The translations under genes were made by a program, and so were the position numbers. This document shows, piece after piece, positions 1 through 8,145 of a stretch of 10,314 bases of DNA (the stretch's first letter is position 1; each line of letters starts with the position of its first letter). Below the pieces are notes generated by a model that saw only the letters and a list, made by a program, of their open reading frames with translations, was not told the origin of the DNA and searched no databases. The DNA lies in the NCBI GenBank assembly GCA_043733485.1, contig JAYTGN010000296.1:1-10314 (forward strand). The letters are read 5' to 3'. The DNA comes from Urbifossiella sp043733485. GTDB taxonomy: Bacteria; Planctomycetota; Planctomycetia; Gemmatales; Gemmataceae.

Positions 1-656
1 ACCGCCGACACGGGGACGCCGAGATTGCGGAGCAGGTCCGTCATCGCGATGTCGGCGACGAGCACGCCGAAGATGGACGGCCCGAGCTTGCGGAGTTCGG
101 CTTCGGCCGCCGCCCGCTCTTCGAGAGTCGCATCCGCCGGGGGATGGAGTGTTTTGCGAAGCGAATCGTGTGGGCGACCGGCACCCTCGGCGAGTTCGTC
201 GCACCACGCGAACGCCTTCTCCACTTCCGGGAAGACGCGGCAGAGGTCCGCGAGCATGTCGAGGTATTGAGCGCCTTCGCCGGGGTACAGGAAGGCGACG
301 GTGCCTTGCTCAGCGAGCGGCTGCGAGAAGAAGTAGATGCCGTTGCCGTCGCGGATTTGCACGCACTTCGGATCGGCGAGGCGATCCGCGGCGCGACGGA
401 TTTTGGCGAGAAGGTCGGCGACGGAACCCGAGACAATCGCGATCCGCGAACCGCCCGGTTGCAGTTCCGCGGCCAGTGTACTCGCCAGATCGGCGAGCGT
501 GAGATCGGGATGGTGTTCGAGGAAGTCCGCGAGTGCGAGGAGCCGCTCGCGGAGGTGAACGCGATCCGCGCCGCGGACGACGAAGACTTCGGTATCCCAG
601 CCGTCCGCGGCCGCCGAGAGCGACCGCGAAGCGGGTGCGGTGAGAGTGGCACTCAT
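1..656 (-). CDS. Partial acyltransferase protein of a PUFA/polyketide-type synthase (N-terminus only)
   Basis: This frame stays open from an ATG at 656-654 to the left edge, giving 218 residues that start MSATLTAPAS. Residues about 22-110 resemble the small alpha/beta linker found between ketosynthase and acyltransferase: a segment with LRERLLALADFLEHHPDL, then SRIAIVSGS, then GIYFFSQPL. The start of an acyltransferase domain follows, with FLYPGEGAQYLDML in place of the usual FPGQGSQ. The window ends at about the residue before the expected GHSxG nucleophile motif, so the catalytic serine cannot be judged. The upstream synthase gene stops at 661 and only 4 nt separate the two. No convincing Shine-Dalgarno precedes the ATG, so operon membership and translational coupling are likely. 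The protein should act with the upstream synthase, perhaps loading or transferring acyl units. Unusually, it starts with the linker and acyltransferase without a preceding ketosynthase. Domains beyond the edge (dehydratase, ketosynthase-like, carrier) are unknown. Confidence 0.85.
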   Translation of the reverse strand, partial: MSATLTAPASRSLSAAADGWDTEVFVVRGADRVHLRERLLALADFLEHHPDLTLADLASTLAAELQPGGSRIAIVSGSVADLLAKIRRAADRLADPKCVQIRDGNGIYFFSQPLAEQGTVAFLYPGEGAQYLDMLADLCRVFPEVEKAFAWCDELAEGAGRPHDSLRKTLHPPADATLEERAAAEAELRKLGPSIFGVLVADIAMTDLLRNLGVPVSA

Positions 657-660
657 CGGA

Positions 661-3600
661 TTAGTGCGCCCCGACCGCGACGGGAGCTTTCGCAGCCGAT
701 TGAACCGGTGCCGCCGCCTGCTCGGTGCCGCCGGCCACCAGCACTTCCGGTTCGCCCTTGGAACCGAAGATCACTTCATCCACGGCGAAGTTCGCACCGA
801 CCGAGGGCTCGATGAGCTTGAGGCCGCGAGCCGTGAGGTGCTTCTCCAATTCGGCCACCATGCCGACTTCGGACCACGGACCCCAGGCGATCGACACCAC
901 GCGGCCCGGCCACTTCCGATCGAGGTCGCACGCCAACTTGCTCAGCACCTCGTTCGCCGAGGCGTAATCGGATTGACCCTTATTCCCGTAGCGGCTCGTG
1001 ATCGAGGCGAAGAGCGAGAAGAACTCGAGCTTCTCCGGATCGAGCTTGCGGGCGAGGGTGAAGGCACTCTCGACCTTGGTTCCGAACACGCGGTCGAATG
1101 ATTCGGGCGTCTTGTCGCGGAGCAGTTTATCTTCGATCACTCCTGCTCCGTGGATGACGCCGGTGATGCCGCCCGCGGCGTTCAATTCGTCGATGAGTCC
1201 ACCGAAGGCGGCGGCGTCGCGAACGTCGATGGCACGATAGTCGACCTTGCCGCCGGCGGCGCGGATGGCCTCCAGGTTGCCGCGAATCTCGCGGTCCTTG
1301 ATGAGCCGCTTGTACGCGGTCTCGATGGCGGCGGGCTTCGTCTCGGCACCGACCCGCTTCATGAGCGCGGCCTTGATCTCGGCCGGCGTGGTGAGCTTCG
1401 CCGTATCGGTGGCTTCGGGCGCGGGTTCGGCGGAACTGCCGACGAGCACGAGCTTGGGCTGGTAGCGTTCGGCGAGTTCGAGCGCAATCCGCGCCGTGAT
1501 GCCGCGGGCTCCGCCGGTGATGAGCACCGTGGAATCGGCATTCAAGGACACGGCGGGAACGTCCAGGTCCAGTGGGCCGGGTTCGACCTGCCAGGTGACG
1601 CGGTCGCTGCCCGAGCGGCCGACTTCGAGCGGGCCTTTCGGATCCCCGAGTTCGCTGAGCAGTTGATCGACGAGCCGCGGCGCGGGCGTTTCCGCATTTA
1701 CGTCCACGACGCGAACGCTGACTTCCGGCCACTCGAAGCCGAGGCACTTAGCGAACCCGGCGACGCCGCCGTGACCCGCGAAGAAATCGTCCGGCAGGTC
1801 GCCGCCGAAGCCCATCGTGCCGCCCATCGCGGTGACGGCCAGCAGCACGGCGGACCCGGACTTCCCGGCGTCGCGAATGTCGGCCTCCAGGCCGCGAGCG
1901 AGCAGGTACAGCGACTTCACTTCGCGCTTCATCCGCCGTTCGTCCGTCTCGCCGTCCGGCGATTCGGCCAGAGGCAGCAGGTGAATCAGACCGGAGATCG
2001 GGCCGCACTTCGCGTGCAGGCGGGCGATCAGGTCCGCCACCGCGGCGGGATCGGTGAGGTCCGCGGCGAAGGCACCCGCCTCGGCCGAACCGTCCGCCAT
2101 TTGAACCAGCGCGACCTTGATGTCGAGTTCGCCGAGGCGGTCGGCGAGTTCGCGGGCCGTGCCCTGGCGATCATCGGTGATGACGACCGTGCCCGAAGGC
2201 GGCGAGAAGACGGGACGCATCGGCAGCGGGGCGTCGATGAGCCGCACCACGAGCCGTTGAACCTCGCCGGAACGAGCACCCGGGTGCAGGTCCGCGGCTT
2301 CGGCCGGCGCGGGCTTCTCGTGCTTACCGTTCGTCGAAGGCTGCGGCATGGAGGTGGTCGCGTCGAGCGCTTCCATCACGTAGTCGGCGATGCCGCGGAG
2401 CGTCTTGATGACCGAGAGCTTCTCCATTTCGAGGTTCGGCTGCTGGCCGTCGGCACTCGCCTCGATGGACTCGGCGAGAGCCCCGAGCACCTCCACGCGC
2501 TTGATCGAATCGACGCCCAGATCGGCTTCGAGGTCGAGGTCGATGCTCAGGGCTTCCTTCGGATAGCCGGTGCGATCGGAGACGAGATCGAGGAGCCGGG
2601 CGAGCAGCGTTTCGCGATCGAGCTTGCCGCCGGCGGGCTTCGCAGCCACGGGTGCCTCGGCAACAACGACTGGTGCATGCTTGCCGTTCGCTTCGACCGG
2701 AGGAGCAACGGCCTGAACCTTGGCGACGGGAGCCGGTGCGGGTCGCGGAGCGGCGGGTTGAACCGAGGCCATGCGGTTCGTAATCGACGGCACCTGCGGA
2801 AGCGGAGCGTGAGCGGTCCCGTTCGCGAGCGGAACGTAGCCGTTCCCATTCCCGTTTGCGGAATGGGCCGGCGTGCCGCCCGCACCCAGGTAGCTGAGCA
2901 TCACGCTCTTCTGGGTATCGAGGAAGCGAGCCATCACTTCCTGAAACCGCATCATCACTTGCTCGGCACCTTCGGGTGCGGGCCGCGACGGCGCGTGGGT
3001 TCCATTGGTGGAGGGCGTGTAAAGCGTCGGTTGCGCGTTGGTGTTCATCGGCACTCGCGGGGCGGCGGACGGGGGCAAAACACGGGGTTGCGGAACGGGC
3101 TTGGGAGCTGGTTCCACCTTCTTCGCGGCGGCGGGTGCCGCGACCTTCGGAGGCTGGACGCTCGGGACGACAACGGGTGGCTTCGCTTCCACGGCTTTCG
3201 CGGGAAGCGTTTGGCCGAGCAATCGCGGTTCCGGCCCGTTGATGGGCCGGCTGCGAACGCCGTTCACGAGCCAGGTGGTCGGCGAATGCTTCGGCTTGCC
3301 GGTGTCCGGTCCGAGCTTCGCCAGTTCGAACGACTGCACGGCTCGGCCTTCGAACAGCCGATCGAGTTGAACCGGCACACCGGCAGCGAACAACTGCCCG
3401 AGCAGGTGGGCCAGTTGAACCAGACCGGGCCGCGTCTTGAGGTCGGACGCAACCGCGAGGTGCGGTTGCCCGGCCAGAATCTGCCCGGTGAGCCCGGTGA
3501 GAACGGCCTGCGGGCCGACCTCGACGAAGATGCGAGCCCCGGCCGCGTGCATCGCCTCGATCTCACCCGCGAAGTAAACGGGCGAAACCAGATGCTCGGC

Positions 3601-6600
3601 GAGTTGCTTGGCGATGGCCGGCCCGTTGGCCGGGTGCGGCGCGGCACTCGTGTTCGAGAAGACCGGCTTGTTTGGAGCGGAGAACTTCGCGACGTTCAGG
3701 GCGTTGGCGAGGGCTTCTTTCGCGCCGGCGATGAGCGGCGAGTGGAAGCCGCAGGCCACGGGAATTCGCTGCGAGCGAATGTTCGCGGCCTGGAGTTTGT
3801 CCTCGGCGATCTTCAGGCCGGCCTCGGTGCCCGCGATCACAATCTGCCTTGGCGAATTGTGGTTTGCGACCCAGGCTTCGACGTTGCCCTTGAGGAGCGG
3901 CGCGAGCGTTTCCGGGGTGGCGTCGAGGGCGATCATGCCGCCGGGGGCCCCGACCGCGGCAGCCTTCACGGCCATGCCGCGACGGTGCGAAAGGCGAATC
4001 AGGTCTTCTTCGTCCAAGGCGCCGGCGGCGGCGAGGGCCGCGTATTCGCCGTAACTATGGCCCGCGAGGAAGTCTGCCTCGACACCCAGCGTTCCGAGCA
4101 ACTTGAACATGCCGAGGCTGGTCGCCCCGAGCGCGGGTTGCGCGATCTCGGTGCGTTTGAGTTCGTCCCGATTCGCGGCTTCCTGGTCCGGCGTGAACGA
4201 CGACGGCGGATAGATGTAGCGGCCGAGCGGCTTGTCGAGATCGTTCGCAAGCGTGCGTTCGGCCCGGTCGATGACTTCGCGGATTTCCGAGAACGCGATG
4301 GCGGTCTGGGCCAGCATGTCCGGGTACTGCGAACCTTGCCCGGGGAACAGGAACGCGACTTTGCCGGCGGCGGATTCGGGCTTCGGTGCGAAGTAGATTC
4401 CACGCGGGTCGGAGATCGGTGGCACAGGCATTCCTGCCTGTGGCTTTTCATCCGCACAGGCAGGAATGCCTGTGCCACCAGAAGCGAGAAGTTCCAAAGC
4501 TGCTGCGAGTTTCTCTTGAAGGTCCACGAGTGAAGTCGCCACGACCGCGAGTACGGGGCCGGTCGCGGCTTTGCTCGCCTGCCAGACGGATGCCGCGAGG
4601 TCGGCCAACTGCGGCACGCCGCCCGCAACGAGTGCATCGCGGCACTGCTTCACGCTGGTCGCGATGGCCTGCACATCGGTTCGCCGCCAGACGAAGAGTT
4701 CGGCCGGCCACTTCCGCATGCCGCTGCTCGGGCGCTTGAGGTAGTCGCCTCCGTATTCTTCGAGCACGGTGTGAAAGTTGGTGCCGCCGAAGCCGAAGGC
4801 GCTGACGCCCGCGGTTCGCGGATAGTCCGCACCGTGAACCCAGGGCCGCGCTTCGGTGTTCAAATAGAGCGGGCCGCCTTCGAAGTTCGCCTTGGGGTTC
4901 GGCGTCTCGACCAGCGTCGGCGGCAGAATCTTGTGGTGCAACGCGAACGCCGTCTTGATCAGCCCGGCGAGCCCAGCGGCACACTTACTGTGCCCGATCA
5001 TGGACTTCACAGAGCCGAGGGCACACGATTGAACGTCGCCCCCGGCGTCGCGGAGGAGTTGGCCAATGGCGCGGGCTTCGGTCTGATCGCCGACGACGGT
5101 GCCGGTGCCGTGCGCTTCGACCAGCGCCACGCGAGCGGGTGAAAGTCGAGCCTGGCCGTAAGCGCGGTGCAGGGCGCGAAGTTGACCCTCGGCCCGCGGC
5201 GCGGTGAGCCCCTTATCGCGGCCATCACTGGAAGCGCCCACGCCCTTGATCACGGCGTAAACGCGGTCGCCATCGCGTTCCGCATCGGCGAGGCGTTTGA
5301 GAATCGCGACCCCGACGCCCTCGGCCAACGCAATGCCATCCGCCTCGGCATCGAACGGGCGGCAGCGACCCTTCGGGCTCAGCGCGTGCGTCTTGCTAAA
5401 GGCGACGTAGGCGAAAGGAGTCTGGACGGCGTCGCCGCCCATCACGATCGCGACATCGCTGGTGCCGTCGTTGAGTTCGCGGACGCCGGCGTAGAGTGCG
5501 GCCAAGGACGAACCGCACGCGGCGTCGATCGCCATGTTCGGCCCGCCGAGGTTGAAGCGGTTGGCCACCCGGCCAGCGGCGACGTTCAACAGGATGCCGG
5601 GGAACGAGTCTTCGGTCCACTCGGGGAGCATTCCCTCGGCGAGGTCGATGACCTGCTTGCCGGTGATCGGTACGCCGGGGATGGACTCCATGAGCGGCAT
5701 GCAGGCGCGGAAGCCGTAGCTCACGGAGAGCGGCATGCCGCCGCCGCCGACGCCGAGAATGGCGCAGGTGCGTTCGCGGGCGAACGGCCGATCGAGGTAG
5801 CCAGCGTCGCCGATCGCCTGGTTCACGGCTTCGAGCAGCAGCAGTTGGAGCGGCTCGATGTTCGGAATGCTCTTGGGCGTGATGCCGTACTTGAGCGGGT
5901 CGAAGGGCGTGTCGCCCATGAACCCGCCCCACTTCGAAATCATCTTGTCTTTGGCGCGGGGGTCGGCGTCGTAGTAGAGCCGCCAATCCCAGTGGGTCGC
6001 CGGAATCTCGATGACGGCGTTCGTCTTCGCGAGAATGTTCTCCCAGTAATTCCACAGGTTCCCGGCGTTCGGGTAGAAGCACGAGAGCCCGATGATGGCC
6101 ACGTCGCACGGCGGCGGCGGCTCCGGTTCCTTCGGCGTCGAAGCCAGCAGAATGCCCGAATCCAGCACCGTGGCATCGCAGACGTTCGCGTGCAGTTCCG
6201 CGATCGTGGTCACTTCGTTTCGCAGAGCCGCGATCTGCCCGATCATGTACATGCCGCGGCGGAACTGATCGTCTTCGGGCACGGAGGCGAGCCCGCTGCC
6301 GTTGCCGTTGATGGAAGCCGCCCGATCGACGCCCTTGCTGGCGACCCGCAGGCGGCCGAGGTTCATGCGTTCGAGCGCGATGCCCACGTCCATCGGGCTC
6401 TTGCCCTGAGCCTGAAGCGCGCGCTTCTCTTCTTCGAACGTGTCCGCGTAGGGCGTCGGGATGCATCGGATGGCGTGGCCCGGACCCGTTTCGAGAAGCA
6501 GCGTCTCGCCGCAGGCGAGAGCTTCTTTCTGGAAGCGGGCGGTGATCGCGCCGCCGGCCACGGCTTCCTTCGTGAACAGGTACGCCGTGCCGATCAGGAT

Positions 6601-8145
6601 GCCGACCTTGATGCCCTTCTCGGCGAGGCTCGCGCTCAGGGCGGCGACCATCGTCGCGGAAAGTGTATCGTGAATGCCGCCGGCAAAGACGACGTGCAAG
6701 CCATCAGCGGGCCTGCCGCCGACGTGTTCGATGAGCCCCTCGACCATCGATTCCCAGAGGGCGAAGCTGGCTCGCGGGCCGACGTGCCCACCGCACTCCT
6801 GCCCCTCAAAGATGAACCGCTTCGCGCCGTCCTTGAGGAACATCTTCAGCAGGCCGGGCGACGGCACATGAAGGTAAGTCGGGATGCCCTGCGCTTCCAG
6901 TTCCTTGGCCTGATCGGGGCGGCCGCCGGCGATGATCGCGAACGGCGGCTTGAACTTGCGAATCGCCTCGAGCTGTTCCGTGCGAATCTCGGCCGGCACG
7001 AAGCCGAGGATGCCGACACCCCAGGGCTTCTTGCCGAGTTTGGTCTTCGTTTCTGCGAGAAGCGATTCCGCTTCCGCCTTGCGAAGCAGGGCCAAGGCGA
7101 GGAAGGGCAGCGCACCGCCCGCCGCGACCGAATCCGCGAACGCGGCCGTGTCGCTGACGCGGGTCATCGGGCCCTGAAACACCGGGTACTTCGTGCCGTG
7201 GGATTGAGCGAACGGCGAACCCGAGGCCAGATGCTTGGTTCGGCGTGCGGCCTCGACCTGCTTGCTGGCTCGTTCGACGATGTGCTGGACGACGCCGGAG
7301 ACGGTGATGCCCTTCGCCGCGAGGCCCGCTGCCGTGGCGACATCCTGCCCGAGTAGCCAGAGGCCGCGGGTCACGAGTTGGCGAACCGCGAGCCGCCAGG
7401 CCTTGAGCTTCGCTTCCGGCGTGTCTTTCGAGGCGAGGAGGCGTTCTTCTTCTTTCGCGAGTTCCTGGGAAGCCGCATTGTCGGGCCGCGAGTAGACGCG
7501 ATAGGCTTCGCCGAGCTTCGCCCCGAACACGGCCGTCTCGCCGCCATCGAGCCCGGCGACGCGTTTGCGAGCAACCTCGGGAAGCGGGGATTCGCGGGTC
7601 AGGAGCAGTTGCGAATCGAGAACGACGCCGCGAGCGCCGGCCGCGAGGCACGCCGCCGCCGTGTTCGCGCCGATGCCGCCCTGCACCCAGAACGGGATCG
7701 CGAGTTTGTTGCGTTCCGCGTGTTGCCGCCACTTTTGAATCAGCACGAAGGACGTGTCGGTCCCGATTCGGCCACCGGCTTCATGGCCCTTCAAGATAAT
7801 TCCATCGGCCCCAAGCTTCGCGGCTTGCACGGCTTCGGGCAGGCTCACGGCCTCGACCAAGACTTCGATGCCCGCTTCGCGAAGCGAGGGGAGTTGCGAG
7901 CAGTCGCCGCCCGCGAGGATGACCCAGGCCGGTTGAACACCTTGGGGAAGTTTCGTGTTCGTGCCGAGTTTCAAGCCGAACCGCGGTCCGGCAAACTTCG
8001 CCAGCCGCTCGATGGCCGCGACTGCGGATGCGTCGGCGAATTCGAGGTCCAGCGTTCCGCGAGCGCCCGCTCGACAGGCCGCGATGGCCGGGGAAGGGTC
8101 CAAGAACCCACTCGGGCTCAAAACGATAAGATCGGTCGCTTCCAT
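661..8145 (-). CDS. Giant PUFA-synthase-like type I polyketide/fatty acid synthase (ER-like x2, KS, AT, ACP, KR)
   Basis: This encodes a multidomain synthase of about 2494 residues. The order is two NMO/PfaD-like flavin barrels (about 1-220 and 319-580), ketosynthase (679-1139), malonyl-type acyltransferase (1261-1605), Ala/Pro linker, one carrier domain (1840-1930) and a large ketoreductase (1960-2450). Catalytic residues of KS, AT, ACP and KR are all present, so the gene looks functional. It would extend and ketoreduce malonyl-derived chains in the cytoplasm. Dehydration is not encoded here and must come from a partner, probably the next gene, which starts 4 nt downstream. The ATG at 8145-8143 was chosen because AGGAG lies 4 nt upstream, within GGAGAGGAG. 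The open frame continues to an ATG at 8283, but those 46 residues resemble nothing in the family. The closest known relatives are PfaA of PUFA synthases and heterocyst-glycolipid synthases; the product is unknown. Its single ACP and N-terminal reductase barrels differ from classical PfaA. Confidence 0.93.
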   Translation of the reverse strand: MEATDLIVLSPSGFLDPSPAIAACRAGARGTLDLEFADASAVAAIERLAKFAGPRFGLKLGTNTKLPQGVQPAWVILAGGDCSQLPSLREAGIEVLVEAVSLPEAVQAAKLGADGIILKGHEAGGRIGTDTSFVLIQKWRQHAERNKLAIPFWVQGGIGANTAAACLAAGARGVVLDSQLLLTRESPLPEVARKRVAGLDGGETAVFGAKLGEAYRVYSRPDNAASQELAKEEERLLASKDTPEAKLKAWRLAVRQLVTRGLWLLGQDVATAAGLAAKGITVSGVVQHIVERASKQVEAARRTKHLASGSPFAQSHGTKYPVFQGPMTRVSDTAAFADSVAAGGALPFLALALLRKAEAESLLAETKTKLGKKPWGVGILGFVPAEIRTEQLEAIRKFKPPFAIIAGGRPDQAKELEAQGIPTYLHVPSPGLLKMFLKDGAKRFIFEGQECGGHVGPRASFALWESMVEGLIEHVGGRPADGLHVVFAGGIHDTLSATMVAALSASLAEKGIKVGILIGTAYLFTKEAVAGGAITARFQKEALACGETLLLETGPGHAIRCIPTPYADTFEEEKRALQAQGKSPMDVGIALERMNLGRLRVASKGVDRAASINGNGSGLASVPEDDQFRRGMYMIGQIAALRNEVTTIAELHANVCDATVLDSGILLASTPKEPEPPPPCDVAIIGLSCFYPNAGNLWNYWENILAKTNAVIEIPATHWDWRLYYDADPRAKDKMISKWGGFMGDTPFDPLKYGITPKSIPNIEPLQLLLLEAVNQAIGDAGYLDRPFARERTCAILGVGGGGMPLSVSYGFRACMPLMESIPGVPITGKQVIDLAEGMLPEWTEDSFPGILLNVAAGRVANRFNLGGPNMAIDAACGSSLAALYAGVRELNDGTSDVAIVMGGDAVQTPFAYVAFSKTHALSPKGRCRPFDAEADGIALAEGVGVAILKRLADAERDGDRVYAVIKGVGASSDGRDKGLTAPRAEGQLRALHRAYGQARLSPARVALVEAHGTGTVVGDQTEARAIGQLLRDAGGDVQSCALGSVKSMIGHSKCAAGLAGLIKTAFALHHKILPPTLVETPNPKANFEGGPLYLNTEARPWVHGADYPRTAGVSAFGFGGTNFHTVLEEYGGDYLKRPSSGMRKWPAELFVWRRTDVQAIATSVKQCRDALVAGGVPQLADLAASVWQASKAATGPVLAVVATSLVDLQEKLAAALELLASGGTGIPACADEKPQAGMPVPPISDPRGIYFAPKPESAAGKVAFLFPGQGSQYPDMLAQTAIAFSEIREVIDRAERTLANDLDKPLGRYIYPPSSFTPDQEAANRDELKRTEIAQPALGATSLGMFKLLGTLGVEADFLAGHSYGEYAALAAAGALDEEDLIRLSHRRGMAVKAAAVGAPGGMIALDATPETLAPLLKGNVEAWVANHNSPRQIVIAGTEAGLKIAEDKLQAANIRSQRIPVACGFHSPLIAGAKEALANALNVAKFSAPNKPVFSNTSAAPHPANGPAIAKQLAEHLVSPVYFAGEIEAMHAAGARIFVEVGPQAVLTGLTGQILAGQPHLAVASDLKTRPGLVQLAHLLGQLFAAGVPVQLDRLFEGRAVQSFELAKLGPDTGKPKHSPTTWLVNGVRSRPINGPEPRLLGQTLPAKAVEAKPPVVVPSVQPPKVAAPAAAKKVEPAPKPVPQPRVLPPSAAPRVPMNTNAQPTLYTPSTNGTHAPSRPAPEGAEQVMMRFQEVMARFLDTQKSVMLSYLGAGGTPAHSANGNGNGYVPLANGTAHAPLPQVPSITNRMASVQPAAPRPAPAPVAKVQAVAPPVEANGKHAPVVVAEAPVAAKPAGGKLDRETLLARLLDLVSDRTGYPKEALSIDLDLEADLGVDSIKRVEVLGALAESIEASADGQQPNLEMEKLSVIKTLRGIADYVMEALDATTSMPQPSTNGKHEKPAPAEAADLHPGARSGEVQRLVVRLIDAPLPMRPVFSPPSGTVVITDDRQGTARELADRLGELDIKVALVQMADGSAEAGAFAADLTDPAAVADLIARLHAKCGPISGLIHLLPLAESPDGETDERRMKREVKSLYLLARGLEADIRDAGKSGSAVLLAVTAMGGTMGFGGDLPDDFFAGHGGVAGFAKCLGFEWPEVSVRVVDVNAETPAPRLVDQLLSELGDPKGPLEVGRSGSDRVTWQVEPGPLDLDVPAVSLNADSTVLITGGARGITARIALELAERYQPKLVLVGSSAEPAPEATDTAKLTTPAEIKAALMKRVGAETKPAAIETAYKRLIKDREIRGNLEAIRAAGGKVDYRAIDVRDAAAFGGLIDELNAAGGITGVIHGAGVIEDKLLRDKTPESFDRVFGTKVESAFTLARKLDPEKLEFFSLFASITSRYGNKGQSDYASANEVLSKLACDLDRKWPGRVVSIAWGPWSEVGMVAELEKHLTARGLKLIEPSVGANFAVDEVIFGSKGEPEVLVAGGTEQAAAPVQSAAKAPVAVGAH
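796..2268 (-). other. Domain: large ketoreductase with pseudo-SDR half
   Basis: Residues about 1960-2190 form a structural short-chain-dehydrogenase-like half starting near GTVVITDDRQGTA. Residues about 2205-2450 form the catalytic half. The NADPH-binding motif is TGGARGIT (2210-2217). Catalytic residues fit the polyketide ketoreductase pattern: Lys2357 in GTKVESAF, Ser2381 in FASITSRYG, Tyr2394 in GQSDYASAN (codon 966-964) and Asn2398. The domain ends with AWGPWSEVGM, followed by an Ala-rich tail. It should reduce the beta-keto group of the ACP-bound chain with NADPH. Confidence 0.9.
2356..2628 (-). other. Domain: single acyl carrier protein
   Basis: Residues about 1840-1930 form a carrier domain. 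The phosphopantetheine serine is Ser1880 in DLGVDSIKRVEVL (codon 2508-2506). Only one carrier is present, whereas classical PfaA proteins carry a tandem array. Before it lies a long Ala/Pro/Val-rich linker (about 1640-1838). This contains an amphipathic helix-like segment, MMRFQEVMARFLDTQKSVML (about 1731-1750), similar to segments that precede carriers in PUFA and heterocyst-glycolipid synthases, and an Asn/Gly stretch (ANGNGNGY). Confidence 0.9.
3331..4365 (-). other. Domain: acyltransferase of the synthase
   Basis: Residues about 1261-1605 form a complete acyltransferase domain. It starts KVAFLFPGQGSQYPDML and has the nucleophile elbow GHSYGE with Ser1364 (codon 4056-4054) and the catalytic histidine His1468 in CGFHSPL. 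The FHS signature is usual for malonyl-CoA-specific domains, so malonyl loading onto the ACP is likely. The linker just before it (residues 1223-1243) carries a palindromic DNA element read in frame. Confidence 0.9.
4418..4479. repeat. Perfect nested palindrome inside the synthase gene, read in frame
   Basis: Two perfectly complementary 25-nt arms (4418-4442 and 4455-4479) flank a 12-nt loop. Each arm contains its own smaller hairpin (CACAGGCA and TGCCTGTG around TTCC or GGAA). The element lies in the KS-AT linker and adds about 21 residues beginning GGTGIPAC without breaking the frame. It shares design and phase with the element at 10241-10304. Confidence 0.9.
4729..6111 (-). other. Domain: ketosynthase of the synthase
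   Basis: Residues about 679-1139 form a complete beta-ketoacyl synthase. It starts with CDVAIIGLSCFYP and contains the nucleophile motif DAACGSSLAAL with Cys877 (codon 5517-5515), then VEAHGTGTVVGD with His1012 and SVKSMIGHSKCAAG with His1052. The domain closes with AGVSAFGFGGTNFHTVLEE. All three catalytic residues are present. DAACGSS instead of DTACSSS is consistent with an iterative PUFA/hgl-type ketosynthase rather than a modular polyketide one, although no tree could be built here. Confidence 0.93.
6406..7191 (-). other. Domain: second NMO/PfaD-like flavin barrel (candidate enoyl reductase)
   Basis: Residues about 319-580 begin with YPVFQGPMTRVSD, a strong nitronate-monooxygenase-type N-terminal motif. 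They continue through PFLALALLRK, WGVGILGFVP, FAIIAGGRP, the flavin phosphate-loop EGQECGGHVGPR (around residues 447-458), VVFAGGIHDT and GILIGTAYLFT. The canonical ExGGHxG pattern is intact, so this barrel is the better candidate for a working FMN-dependent enoyl reductase acting on the chain carried by the ACP. It is followed by a linker of roughly 100 residues leading to the ketosynthase. Confidence 0.8.
7486..8145 (-). other. Domain: first NMO/PfaD-like flavin barrel of the synthase
   Basis: Residues about 1-220 form a diverged nitronate-monooxygenase/PfaD-like TIM barrel. Visible landmarks are an N-terminal IVLSPSGF strand, VEAVSLPEAVQAAKLGADGI, the phosphate-loop motif KGHEAGGRIG at residues 119-128, WVQGGIGANTAAACLAAGA, and GVVLDSQLLLT. 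In this family the loop usually reads ExGGHxG. Here the histidine is replaced by arginine (R126), while the second barrel keeps it. The family uses FMN, and PfaD acts as the enoyl reductase of PUFA synthases. This copy may be catalytically altered or structural; that is inference. Confidence 0.7.

Noticed and set aside
1150..4533. A 1127-codon open frame on the plus strand, antisense to the synthase gene
   Set aside because: It lies opposite AT, ACP and KR coding sequence with clear catalytic motifs. The antisense translation is Arg/Gly-rich without domains. Long antisense frames are expected in G+C-rich genes that avoid certain codons.
5167..7356. A 729-codon open frame on the plus strand, antisense to the KS and flavin barrels
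   Set aside because: Same reason: it overlaps intact catalytic domains on the minus strand, and its translation shows no recognisable fold.
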